Made by a program: the position numbers and the translations under genes. Shown here in pieces: positions 1-6,025 of a stretch of 6,025 nucleotides of DNA. Location: contig JAUPVI010000064.1 of assembly GCA_030917105.1 (NCBI GenBank), positions 1-6,025 of the forward strand, in the 5' to 3' direction. The first letter of the stretch is position 1. Each line of letters opens with the position of its first letter. This stretch comes from Candidatus Babelota bacterium. Lineage in GTDB: Bacteria; Babelota; Babeliae; Babelales; JAUPTZ01. A model generated the notes under the pieces. That model was not told the origin of the DNA. It searched no databases and worked only from the letters and a program-made list of their open reading frames with translations.

Positions 1-926
1 CTTACATATTCGTTTATTGTGACTGGTGGCATTCTACTAAATACCTCTTCGCAACTGACTTTCTGGTCATTATTTTCATCTAGCAGCTGCGACATTTTAT
101 ACAGAATGAGTGCTGAGCCTCGTTCTGTGGCGTTAAGCATCTCTCGTTCTATAATCTTTTTTAGTTGTTTCTCAGTTAAGTTTTCAATTGAAAATACCTC
201 CTTGCTGAGGCGTTCCTGCATGTCGCCTCGAAGTCTTTTTTGTTCACGCACAGTAGTTAAGGTCTGGTTGAGGTCTCTCAGGAGTTGACTGTTTATACTT
301 TGGTCTGTGTACAGGACGCAGTCATAGGCGAGATCGAGCAGCTGCTTGCGGGCGTTTTCTTGTATGATTTCATCCGCTTTGCTTAAATCGAGCGGCACCG
401 GAGTGCTATCATCCTCCTCGAGCCTTTTTTTCATAATATACAGCTGCATGCTATTTTCTTGGTTCTTTTTTCCGCCCGCTAAACCTTCTTTTTGTAGTTG
501 AGCGTCTACGATTGTGCTCAGGTAGACTGGTGTATTTGAAGCACGGTAGATGTCAAAGTTAAAATTTTGTATGGCAGTATTAGCGGCAAACTGCTGGGTT
601 TTTCCAGTTGGATTGAGTGGTTTTTTGCCAAAGATAACGAGATCGAATAAAAGCTTTTGAGCCGCTGATCGTGAGACGAAAAAAGGGTATGCCCCCATGG
701 AATCGGCTATTTTCTGGCGAGATTGAGCATCAAGGCGGTTGTTGTTAAAAAGGTTTGCGAGCGCGCTGTCTGGATTAATTCGACCTGGTGCATCTGCATC
801 GTCGGGCGTTTGGTTGATCGCGGCTGTGATTGCATCGGCATCAACAGTATGTGCCGCTTCATCTATACCCGCTACGGGGTTTGCAAGGAGGAAGAGGCCA
901 ATCAAGAATGAATACAAATGTGACAC
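1..926 (-). CDS. Exported helical protein of unknown function, C-terminus beyond the window
   Basis: This is an open frame of 308 codons that runs off the left edge without a stop. The start is the GTG at 926-924. It is the only common start codon between the in-frame TAA at 950-948 and the hydrophobic N-terminus, and a GAAAGA Shine-Dalgarno-like element (938-933) lies 6 nt upstream. Residues 1-19 or so (MSHLYSFLIGLFLLANPVAG) look like a Sec signal peptide, although the n-region has a His rather than Lys or Arg. A short Asp/Ala-rich stretch follows, then charged, mostly helical sequence with a possible coiled coil around residues 210-270. I recognise no domain or catalytic motif. The leader aligns without gaps with that of the 1092-aa protein encoded 58 bp upstream, and weaker similarity may continue inside, so it is probably a diverged paralogue in the same transcript. 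Export to the periplasm or beyond is inferred; the function is unknown. Confidence 0.85.
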   Translation of the reverse strand, partial: MSHLYSFLIGLFLLANPVAGIDEAAHTVDADAITAAINQTPDDADAPGRINPDSALANLFNNNRLDAQSRQKIADSMGAYPFFVSRSAAQKLLFDLVIFGKKPLNPTGKTQQFAANTAIQNFNFDIYRASNTPVYLSTIVDAQLQKEGLAGGKKNQENSMQLYIMKKRLEEDDSTPVPLDLSKADEIIQENARKQLLDLAYDCVLYTDQSINSQLLRDLNQTLTTVREQKRLRGDMQERLSKEVFSIENLTEKQLKKIIEREMLNATERGSALILYKMSQLLDENNDQKVSCEEVFSRMPPVTINEYV

Positions 927-932
927 AGCATG

Positions 933-938
933 TCTTTC
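933..938 (-). promoter_or_regulatory. Shine-Dalgarno-like site deciding the GTG start
   Basis: GAAAGA on the minus strand lies 6 nt before the GTG at 926-924. The same hexamer sits 5 nt before the ATG of the 1092-aa gene (4274-4269). The shared element and spacing support GTG as the true start. An out-of-frame ATG at 932-930 would give only 9 residues before a stop. Confidence 0.5.
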
Positions 939-984
939 AATAAGAATTTAGTCGTTAAATGACGAATGATAATGGCTTTACAAA

Positions 985-3900
985 CTAATCTTTCTTAAAA
1001 TACTCATGCCCCGTTACGAGTGAGCCGACAAGTCCAATAGCCAGCGGTACAAGCATGCCGTTGCGCTTGGTTCGAATACTTTTTTGTTTTTTAACAGCAG
1101 CTGTAACCGTGATTTTTTGGTTTGGCGAAAGGTTAAAGCTATTTATGATCGTATGCATTTCTTTCTCTTGCATGCCGTTTGGTTGCGCCTCTGCTTGTGC
1201 AAAGCGTTGCCCGAGTGTTTGACCTGATGCATCGACGATGCTATTCAAGAACGTTGTTATCTTTCGGTCTTGGCGCTGTAAATGAAGGAAGCCGATGGCC
1301 GATACGGCAACGGTTCCCCCAAAGCCAACAAGCGGCAAGGCGGACTTATCCTTTGGTTTTACTGGTGTCACCGAAACTCCTGCGAGCGGTGGAGTGCTAT
1401 CCTGACCGCCATTACCCAGAAGGCTTGCTTCCGCCGCAGTCGAGCTGGCATCAGCATCCGTAGTTAGTATATCTTCGGTTTCGTTGTCGGTGTCGGTGTC
1501 GGTAGAAACGCTACTGTGATCAAAGGAATCAGGCGTATTGCGTGTCAAATTGATATCAATGGTCGGACTTACATTGATGCGCGGCGATACTTGCTTTTTA
1601 TTGGCGGCCTTACCCGTGTTATTTGGTTGCGGAGTGGGCACTACCGGTGACGTTTGCCGTGACGGCTTCGGTGAAGCCGGTCTCTGAGCAGGTGACATGC
1701 CTGGTATTAACGGATCTGCGACAGTATCAAGAAGTGTTGGCGGCGATAATCGAGATTTTACGGGTTGCTCTGGCGAGGCAGCTCGTTTTTGTCGATCAGC
1801 TTCTTCTTTCTGCCTGTCGAGAGTCTTCTTTTCAACCGTTGCCGATGTTACAACGGGGCTTCTATTAATTATTGAAGCGTTTTTTTTAAGCAGCTCGAGT
1901 GATTGATGCGGCGCAGATTCAAAACTTGCCATGAGTTCTGGCAATGTCGGCGCGTTGTCCTCATTGAATTGACTATACAGGTATGCCAGCTGTGTGAAGA
2001 TCAGATGTTTAGTGGCGAGTGACTCCATGAACTCGGTTTTCTTTTGATTGATTTGGAAATGTGTTATTTGCTGAGGGAAGCGCTCCACATGACTGAATAG
2101 CTCGTTGCGCGGGAAAAACTCGTCTTTATAGATGCCTTGCCGTAGGTCTTGAATATTTTCTTCAAGGGTTCTCATTTCTCGATCGATTCTTAAGATTGCA
2201 TCAACAATCCGGTGCTTCAAGCTTTTTCCCTCTGCGGGGTAATCTGAGGTTGACGACAGTAGATTTTTGATTTCTGCTTGTGCCTTGCGGGCTGCTTGTG
2301 CCGCAGGAAGATAAAGATTATTGAAGGTATATATGTTAGTGTCGAGGTTCTCATGAGTGGCATGCTGTGTGTAGATAGCGAGTGCTTCTTCTCGTGTGAC
2401 TTGTTTGTCTAAAAATTGAGTGTCTTCAGCCATAAGGAGCCTTGAAAGTTTGCTTTTGGCGTAATCCGTCCATTCTTTGGCCGTGTTGTTTTCCAGATCT
2501 ATAGCGATACTCGTGAGGACGTATCTTAATGTGTGGACAGTGGTATCATCAGCAAAGTTTTCTGCTATAGCGGTTTGCAAATTTTCTTCTGCTATACGAT
2601 TGCCTTTCAGAGAAGTAACATATTGGCTTACTGCCGCGTATGGATTAGCCCTAGGGTAGGAGCTGTAAGAAGACGCAACTGCTGCTTCAGGATCTTCATT
2701 TACAAAAATGGTTTCCCTGTCCTTTTGTAGTAGATGGACGCAGGTTTTGAGTGCAGCCTCAGGCGAGTATTCTTTTCCTGTGATCGTCCGGTCTTGAGCC
2801 ATGGTCATGAGATGTGTACAGATAAGCAATTTTTGCCTTGCTGCAGAGTTGTATGGTTGGGGCAGGGCTGCGGATTGTTCGAGGAAGACATTTTGAAGCA
2901 GCTTTTGCAGCCGAACTTGTCTACTTTCGTTGGCTTCAGCTTGCATTCTTGCTGTAACGATTTCTATTACAACACTTGAAACTTTGTTGTTTGCTTCTTC
3001 TTCAGCTAGGTAAGGCTCTAGATCTTCAGCTGTATAGGCGAGTTTTGTAAGTTTGTTGGAGTCTTTTTTTGCTCGTTTCTCGTACTCACGGAAAGCCTGA
3101 TCTTTACTGATAGAAGGATTCCTTTCAACACCGCCATTATCATGCACATGTTTATTTGATACCAATGCTAACTTTAGAGCCACTGCATAACTACCGGTTT
3201 CATATGCGCTTTGCATGAGGTGGCGCATAGTTGCGACAAAAGGCAGTCCAACATCGCCTCCTTGTTTTTCGTAGTATTCGCTGATTAATGCGCGTATTTG
3301 TTCGTCAATGAGATATTCTTTCTCCTGTACCACTATCCTTCCGGCAGACTCAGCGGCTGCAGCTCGATTTTTTAGAGTAACGGGCCGCATAAGAAGAGGA
3401 GTGAGCGCGGCCACTGTATTGTCTAAGACCGTACCTATTCTTTCTTTTTTGTGGAGCTGCTCTTTGAGGTTACGTTCGTTTTCGATTAGCCAGTAAAGCC
3501 TGCCTTTTATCGCAGCGCTTTTTTCTTCTACTGCTGCATAACGAATAAAATAATATAAACTCGTTTGAGTGGCCCCTTCTGCCGTGCGCCTTTCCGCGCA
3601 TGAACGTAGAGAATGCAGTACATAATTCTGGAGGGTTTCCTGCAAAAGATTTCGGTCAGATTGCTGCCAGGCCAGAAAAGTGACATTGAAACTATTAAAA
3701 TAATTCCTGAGTTGTTCTGCTGTGATTTCTTTTTGGTCTCCTTCATGAGTTTTAAGGAATTTCATAATCTTGCGTATTGCTCCGATATTATCCCAAATTT
3801 TACCACTATCTTTGGGCTGCGCTAAGGACAAATTCATCTCGTTTAGGATAGCTAAGTGATTGATTAGTACGCTGTAGTTGCTGCGACTTTTTTTAGAATC

Positions 3901-4263
3901 GATTTCTGCAATAAGTGTTTTTTCCAAAAGACGGTCAACATTCGCGATATAATGTTGCAGCTCACGCTGTTTTTTCGCTTCAGCTTCTGCTTTGGCACCA
4001 GCTTTTGCAGTAGGTTCCCCTGTGTCGTCTTCTGCCGGCGCGGCTTCTGTTCTGTCATCGGTTCTTGCAGGAGGTGCAGCATCTTCCTCGGCAGTGGGCA
4101 TTTCTTCAGTTTTTTCGGTATCTTCCATGCCAGTTGGCTTTATAGCATCGGCGGCAAGCGCAAGAGGCGCTTCAGTGCTCAAAGTCGGCGCATCTTCATC
4201 CATCCCCAATACCGGGCTGGCAATTAGAGAGAACGCAAGAAGAAGGGAAAGAAGATGCAACAT
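985..4263 (-). CDS. Large exported multi-region protein of unknown function with two C-terminal membrane helices
   Basis: This is a complete 1092-residue frame with start ATG at 4263-4261, stop TAG at 987-985, and a GAAAGA ribosome site 5 nt upstream. Visible regions: residues 1-20, Sec signal peptide with likely cleavage after SPVLG; 21-97, acidic Ala/Pro/Thr/Glu linker; about 98-795, charged helical sequence with only three Cys (222, 482, 508) and a possible coiled coil near 655-710; about 796-905, Pro/Ser-rich, basic and probably disordered; 906-965, Asp/Thr/Ser-rich, including a TDTDTD run; 976-995, hydrophobic helix; 996-1068, small polar domain ending in a basic patch (KKQKSIRTKR); 1069-1085, second hydrophobic helix and a short tail ending FKKD. 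If the N-terminus is exported, the loop between the two helices would face the cytoplasm, which suits its basic patch. No known domain was recognised. A surface or envelope protein, or a host-interaction factor, is possible but unproven. It is the first gene of a probable two-gene unit transcribed away from the queuine operon. Confidence 0.93.
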   Translation of the reverse strand: MLHLLSLLLAFSLIASPVLGMDEDAPTLSTEAPLALAADAIKPTGMEDTEKTEEMPTAEEDAAPPARTDDRTEAAPAEDDTGEPTAKAGAKAEAEAKKQRELQHYIANVDRLLEKTLIAEIDSKKSRSNYSVLINHLAILNEMNLSLAQPKDSGKIWDNIGAIRKIMKFLKTHEGDQKEITAEQLRNYFNSFNVTFLAWQQSDRNLLQETLQNYVLHSLRSCAERRTAEGATQTSLYYFIRYAAVEEKSAAIKGRLYWLIENERNLKEQLHKKERIGTVLDNTVAALTPLLMRPVTLKNRAAAAESAGRIVVQEKEYLIDEQIRALISEYYEKQGGDVGLPFVATMRHLMQSAYETGSYAVALKLALVSNKHVHDNGGVERNPSISKDQAFREYEKRAKKDSNKLTKLAYTAEDLEPYLAEEEANNKVSSVVIEIVTARMQAEANESRQVRLQKLLQNVFLEQSAALPQPYNSAARQKLLICTHLMTMAQDRTITGKEYSPEAALKTCVHLLQKDRETIFVNEDPEAAVASSYSSYPRANPYAAVSQYVTSLKGNRIAEENLQTAIAENFADDTTVHTLRYVLTSIAIDLENNTAKEWTDYAKSKLSRLLMAEDTQFLDKQVTREEALAIYTQHATHENLDTNIYTFNNLYLPAAQAARKAQAEIKNLLSSTSDYPAEGKSLKHRIVDAILRIDREMRTLEENIQDLRQGIYKDEFFPRNELFSHVERFPQQITHFQINQKKTEFMESLATKHLIFTQLAYLYSQFNEDNAPTLPELMASFESAPHQSLELLKKNASIINRSPVVTSATVEKKTLDRQKEEADRQKRAASPEQPVKSRLSPPTLLDTVADPLIPGMSPAQRPASPKPSRQTSPVVPTPQPNNTGKAANKKQVSPRINVSPTIDINLTRNTPDSFDHSSVSTDTDTDNETEDILTTDADASSTAAEASLLGNGGQDSTPPLAGVSVTPVKPKDKSALPLVGFGGTVAVSAIGFLHLQRQDRKITTFLNSIVDASGQTLGQRFAQAEAQPNGMQEKEMHTIINSFNLSPNQKITVTAAVKKQKSIRTKRNGMLVPLAIGLVGSLVTGHEYFKKD
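1485..1502. repeat. Three tandem copies of a 6-bp unit inside the large gene
   Basis: TGTCGG occurs three times without interruption on the plus strand. Read on the minus strand it encodes the Asp-Thr alternation at about residues 921-926 of the 1092-aa protein. A change of one unit would add or remove two residues in frame, so it could vary in length without breaking the gene. It lies in a predicted disordered segment. Confidence 0.7.
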
Positions 4264-4307
4264 ATGGGTCTTTCTAAGCAGCTAAATTGTAAGCTATAAT
4301 GTCTTAT

Positions 4308-4336
4308 AGTATAGATGATGCACCCAAAATAGTCCA
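4308..4336 (-). promoter_or_regulatory. Candidate sigma-70-type promoter for the secreted-protein genes
   Basis: On the minus strand, TGGACT (4336-4331; 4 of 6 matches to TTGACA) is followed after 17 bp by TATACT (4313-4308; 5 of 6 matches to TATAAT). Transcription would start near 4301, giving a leader of roughly 38 nt before the ATG at 4263. Spacing and position are good. The call rests on consensus matching only. Confidence 0.45.
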
Positions 4337-4381
4337 TGGATGAGCCAAAAGCTGGGGCTGAGAGCACGGCAGAACGGCCTT

Positions 4382-4408
4382 TTTTGTGGCGATGATGGCG
4401 GTGGCAAT
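4382..4408 (+). repeat. Near-copy of internal yhhQ-family coding sequence, possible gene relic
   Basis: This 27-nt stretch matches 4918-4943, inside the first transporter gene, at 25 of 26 aligned bases with one single-base gap. In one frame both copies read FVAMMA, the segment just before the conserved GQLLD motif of the transporter. The match may extend weakly upstream, since both copies are preceded by a GGCCTTTTTT or GGGCTTTTTT stretch, with about 11 nt missing from the intergenic copy. It may be the decayed end of another transporter copy, or a local duplication. In the same frame, the ATG at 4392 opens a 15-codon frame whose TGA (4437-4439) overlaps the transporter's ATG. Confidence 0.55.
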
Positions 4409-4435
4409 AATTAAGAGATCTGGTATCCTGGGGGT

Positions 4436-5113
4436 ATGAATGAGCTTGTTTTTGTTACCCATGCATTAGTTGTTTTTGGCGCTGCGATCGGCGCTTTTCT
4501 TGCTGGTCAGCATATGCTGCAAGCGCTGGCCTGTCTCTACGTTGTCTTTGCCAACCTGTTTGTTATAAAAAAAATGTATTTATGCGGCTTTGTTTCGAGT
4601 GGCGGCGACGTGTACATTATTGGCAGTATCTGTGCAATTTTGATGGGGCGTGCCATTTGGGGTGAATCGTTTGCCCGGCGATCAGCGCTGCTGTCGGTTG
4701 GACTTTCTAGTATAGCCTTTCTTCTCTGTTGGTTTCAGGTTGCCTATGCGCCATCGTCAGTTGATACCATGCAGCCTGTTTTTGTGGGGGTTTTTGGTCG
4801 AATTCCGGCCATTACGTTTTTCAGTATCGTTGCTCACTATGTGGCACAGCTGGTAACTGTTGCGTTAGCCGGGCTTCTCTCCAGAGTTCTTCATGATCGC
4901 GGGCTTTTTTATACTACTTTTGTGGCAATGATGGCGGGGCAATTGCTCGATGCGTTGATTTTCTTTTTTGGGGTGTTTGGGCGCGATGTTTCGATTGGCA
5001 GTGTGCTCCAAATGACTGGGGTGAGTACTGGTATTAAGTTGGTATTGATTCTTTCTAGCTCGGTCGTGATAACCCTTGCAGTCTGGTGTAAGGAGCGTGG
5101 TTATGTACAATGA
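4436..5113 (+). CDS. yhhQ: YhhQ/VUT-family queuosine-precursor transporter, first copy
   Basis: This 225-residue integral membrane protein has about six or seven hydrophobic segments (roughly 2-23, 27-44, 58-74, 84-105, 120-148, 158-182, 197-217), the usual size of the family. Family marks are the ANLFVIKK stretch (Asn40, Lys45), FARR at 79-82, FGRIPA near 120-125 and GQLLDALIF (168-176, Asp172). Members import queuine, preQ1 or related 7-deazaguanine bases across the inner membrane. Placement directly before a second copy and tgt supports that role. The ATG at 4436 is chosen because its MNEL start matches MYNEL in the paralogue. The G-rich run just upstream (4430-4434) is only 1 nt away, too close for a normal Shine-Dalgarno. 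Its last 11 nt overlap the next gene. The acidic residue that precedes the FG..LARR motif in E. coli YhhQ (recalled from memory) is Leu here, so substrate preference may differ. Confidence 0.85.
   Translation: MNELVFVTHALVVFGAAIGAFLAGQHMLQALACLYVVFANLFVIKKMYLCGFVSSGGDVYIIGSICAILMGRAIWGESFARRSALLSVGLSSIAFLLCWFQVAYAPSSVDTMQPVFVGVFGRIPAITFFSIVAHYVAQLVTVALAGLLSRVLHDRGLFYTTFVAMMAGQLLDALIFFFGVFGRDVSIGSVLQMTGVSTGIKLVLILSSSVVITLAVWCKERGYVQ
5090..5095 (+). promoter_or_regulatory. Strong Shine-Dalgarno fixing the second transporter's start
   Basis: AAGGAG lies 7 nt before the ATG at 5103 and inside the end of the first transporter gene. It decides for ATG 5103 over the in-frame TTG at 5076, which would add nine residues unlike the paralogue's N-terminus. 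Confidence 0.8.
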
Positions 5114-5765
5114 GCTTTTGTTCCTTGCCCACATTCTGTTAGTGAGTGGGACTGTCTTGTGGGGTCTTTTGTTTTCGTACGGGGCACTTATTTCTATTCT
5201 TGGCCTGCAATTGATTTTTGCCAATCTGTTTGTCACTAAGCAGATCATGTTGTTTGGTATCGAAACAACCTGTAGTGAAGTGTTTATTGTCAGCGGTATG
5301 TACGGCATTAGCCTTATTCGCTACTACTATACTGATGCGCGAGCGCGGCGTGCTATTTGGGAAACATTTGGTTTTTTACTACTTTTTGTCTGCTTAACGC
5401 AGTTTCATTGCGCCTATGATGGCATAGACGCTGATATGTCGCGCATGATTGCGCAGCTCTGTAGTACTGGGTTGCGTATGTTGCTCGCCAGCTTTTTGGC
5501 GTATGTAGTCTCTGAGCGGGTGCATTTGATACTGACCCGGTTGCTCGGGGGTGCAACATCTTCTGTAGCGAGTGTTGGGGCAGTGATCGGTGGCCAATTG
5601 GTGGACACGCTGGTATTTGCCTTTGCCGGTTTATATGGGTTAGTGGATGATGTGTGGCAGATTATTATGTTTACGTTACTTATTAAAGGGGTCATCATTT
5701 TGCTTCTTGCGCCATTGTTAGCAGGAACCAAGCGGTTTGTGATTGTGGGGAAAAATGAGTTTTAA
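5103..5765 (+). CDS. yhhQ: YhhQ/VUT-family queuosine-precursor transporter, second copy
   Basis: This 220-residue membrane protein is a diverged paralogue of the gene before it. Shared marks are the MYNELLFLAH start, ANLFVTK (Asn41, Lys46), ARARRAIW (79-86) and GGQLVDTLVF (163-172, Asp168), followed by an AGLYG stretch and a final hydrophobic helix (about 187-207). The segment from residue 40 to about 60, including NLFVTKQIMLFG and TCSEVF, resembles the chlamydial family member (CT140) as I remember it; that homologue has been linked to queuine uptake. The gene starts inside the previous one (11-nt overlap) with a good AAGGAG and ends 11 nt inside tgt, so the three are almost certainly translated from one message. 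It may import the same base as the first copy, a different precursor, or act with it as a heteromer. The sequence alone does not decide this. Confidence 0.87.
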   Translation: MYNELLFLAHILLVSGTVLWGLLFSYGALISILGLQLIFANLFVTKQIMLFGIETTCSEVFIVSGMYGISLIRYYYTDARARRAIWETFGFLLLFVCLTQFHCAYDGIDADMSRMIAQLCSTGLRMLLASFLAYVVSERVHLILTRLLGGATSSVASVGAVIGGQLVDTLVFAFAGLYGLVDDVWQIIMFTLLIKGVIILLLAPLLAGTKRFVIVGKNEF

Positions 5766-6025
5766 ATTTGAAGTTTTATATGTTTCGACCAAGTCGCGGG
5801 CACGTGTTGGCCGCATTTATACGCCACATGGTGTTATTGATACGCCTGGCTTTGTGCCAGTGGGAACCAATGGCTGCATGAAAGGGCTAACAGCTCAGCA
5901 GGTAGCGGAGCTCGATATTCAATTATTGTTTTGTAATACCTACCACCTTATGGTACAGCCGGGGGCTGGTGTGGTAGCACATGCCGGGGGTTTGCATTCG
6001 TTTATGCAGCGCACCCAACCAATTA
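5755..6025 (+). CDS. tgt: tRNA-guanine transglycosylase, N-terminal 90 residues
   Basis: The frame starts at ATG 5755, overlaps the second transporter by 11 nt and runs off the right edge. GGGG at 5747-5750 is the likely ribosome site. Tgt exchanges guanine at position 34 of tRNA-Asp, -Asn, -His and -Tyr for preQ1 (most bacteria) or queuine (eukaryotes and some parasites). Diagnostic blocks are SRARVGR (14-20), HGVIDTPGFVPVGTNG (25-40), MKGLT (42-46), CNTYHL (60-65), PGA (69-71) and GGLHSFM (78-84). The sequence stops just before the expected TDSGG block. The catalytic Asp residues, zinc-binding Cys/His and the residues setting base specificity are outside the window. From memory, KFEVLY, RARVGRI, TNG and FCNTYHL match chlamydial Tgt more closely than the E. 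coli enzyme, which hints at queuine use. The enzyme is expected to be cytoplasmic. Confidence 0.95.
   Translation, partial: MSFKFEVLYVSTKSRARVGRIYTPHGVIDTPGFVPVGTNGCMKGLTAQQVAELDIQLLFCNTYHLMVQPGAGVVAHAGGLHSFMQRTQPI

Larger units (their letters stand above)
4264..4435. other. Divergent intergenic region between the secreted-protein genes and the queuine operon
   Basis: These 172 bp separate two divergently read gene groups, so both 5' regions must lie here. The minus-strand promoter candidate is at 4308-4336. A perfect TATAAT occurs on the plus strand at 4295-4300 but has no convincing -35 box. Closer to the plus-strand genes, TATCCT (4424-4429) with GTGGCA (4401-4406) has 17-bp spacing, but would start transcription about at the ATG itself. 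The segment 4382-4408 is a near-copy of transporter coding sequence. I see no tRNA, no strong hairpin and no clear preQ1-riboswitch fold. Confidence 0.6.

Noticed and set aside
952..965. Small inverted repeat TCGT/ACGA between the two minus-strand genes
   Set aside because: It has a 4-bp stem with a 6-nt loop and no T-run, so it is too weak for a terminator. The genes appear co-transcribed.
3952..4285. Plus-strand open frames opposite the large gene (for example 3952-4227 and 3992-4285)
   Set aside because: They lie antisense to the Ala/Glu/Pro-rich linker and signal peptide. Their Ser/Ala/Phe-rich composition is what complementary reading of that segment would give.
4295..4300. Perfect TATAAT on the plus strand as the operon promoter
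   Set aside because: There is no -35 box better than 3 of 6 at 16-18 bp spacing, and it would give a leader of about 130 nt. Possible but not supported enough to call.
4355..4385. T-run (4380-4385) after a GC-rich stretch, resembling an intrinsic terminator or attenuator before the transporter operon
   Set aside because: Only about 3 bp of stem can be formed directly before the T-run. The T-run is also shared with the duplicated coding sequence, which explains it better.
4335..4435. preQ1 riboswitch ahead of the transporter genes
   Set aside because: The context invites one, but I could not find the short stem with A-rich pseudoknot tail of class I or a convincing class II fold. A covariance-model search would settle it.
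5076..5102. Upstream TTG start for the second transporter
   Set aside because: The extension has no paralogue match, and AAGGAG lies at ideal spacing before ATG 5103.
4865..5308. Minus-strand open frame across the two transporter genes
   Set aside because: It is a shadow of two well-supported membrane-protein genes. Its product is rich in His, Asn and Pro, without family features.

Overview
The window suggests a host-dependent bacterium with moderate G+C, from a chlamydia-like or Dependentiae (TM6)-like lineage. The basis is a queuine-salvage gene set whose proteins, compared from memory, look more like the chlamydial versions than the enterobacterial ones. Large secreted proteins of no recognised family sit beside it. 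The phylum assignment is an inference with modest confidence. No RNA gene, CRISPR array, insertion sequence or integrase was seen.

Layout. Positions 1-926 (minus strand, cut by the window edge) and 985-4263 (minus strand, complete, 1092 aa) encode two exported, mostly helical proteins. They lie 58 bp apart and are probably co-transcribed, with the large gene first. Their signal peptides and ribosome-binding regions align with each other, so they look like diverged tandem paralogues. The large protein has, in order, a signal peptide, an acidic Ala/Pro/Glu/Thr linker, about 700 residues of charged helical sequence, a long disordered Pro/Ser then Asp/Thr-rich segment, and two C-terminal hydrophobic helices.

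Positions 4264-4435 form a divergent intergenic region. It holds a plausible promoter for the minus-strand pair. Next to the plus-strand genes it holds a 27-bp near-copy of part of the first transporter gene, which may be a relic of another paralogue.

Positions 4436-6025 (plus strand) form a tight three-gene operon: two different YhhQ/VUT-family (queuosine-precursor transporter) genes, then the start of tgt (tRNA-guanine transglycosylase, cut by the window edge). Each junction is an 11-nt overlap, which indicates translational coupling. The likely logic is that one or both membrane proteins import queuine or a related 7-deazaguanine from the host, and Tgt inserts it into position 34 of GUN-anticodon tRNAs. 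No queuosine biosynthesis gene is visible here.
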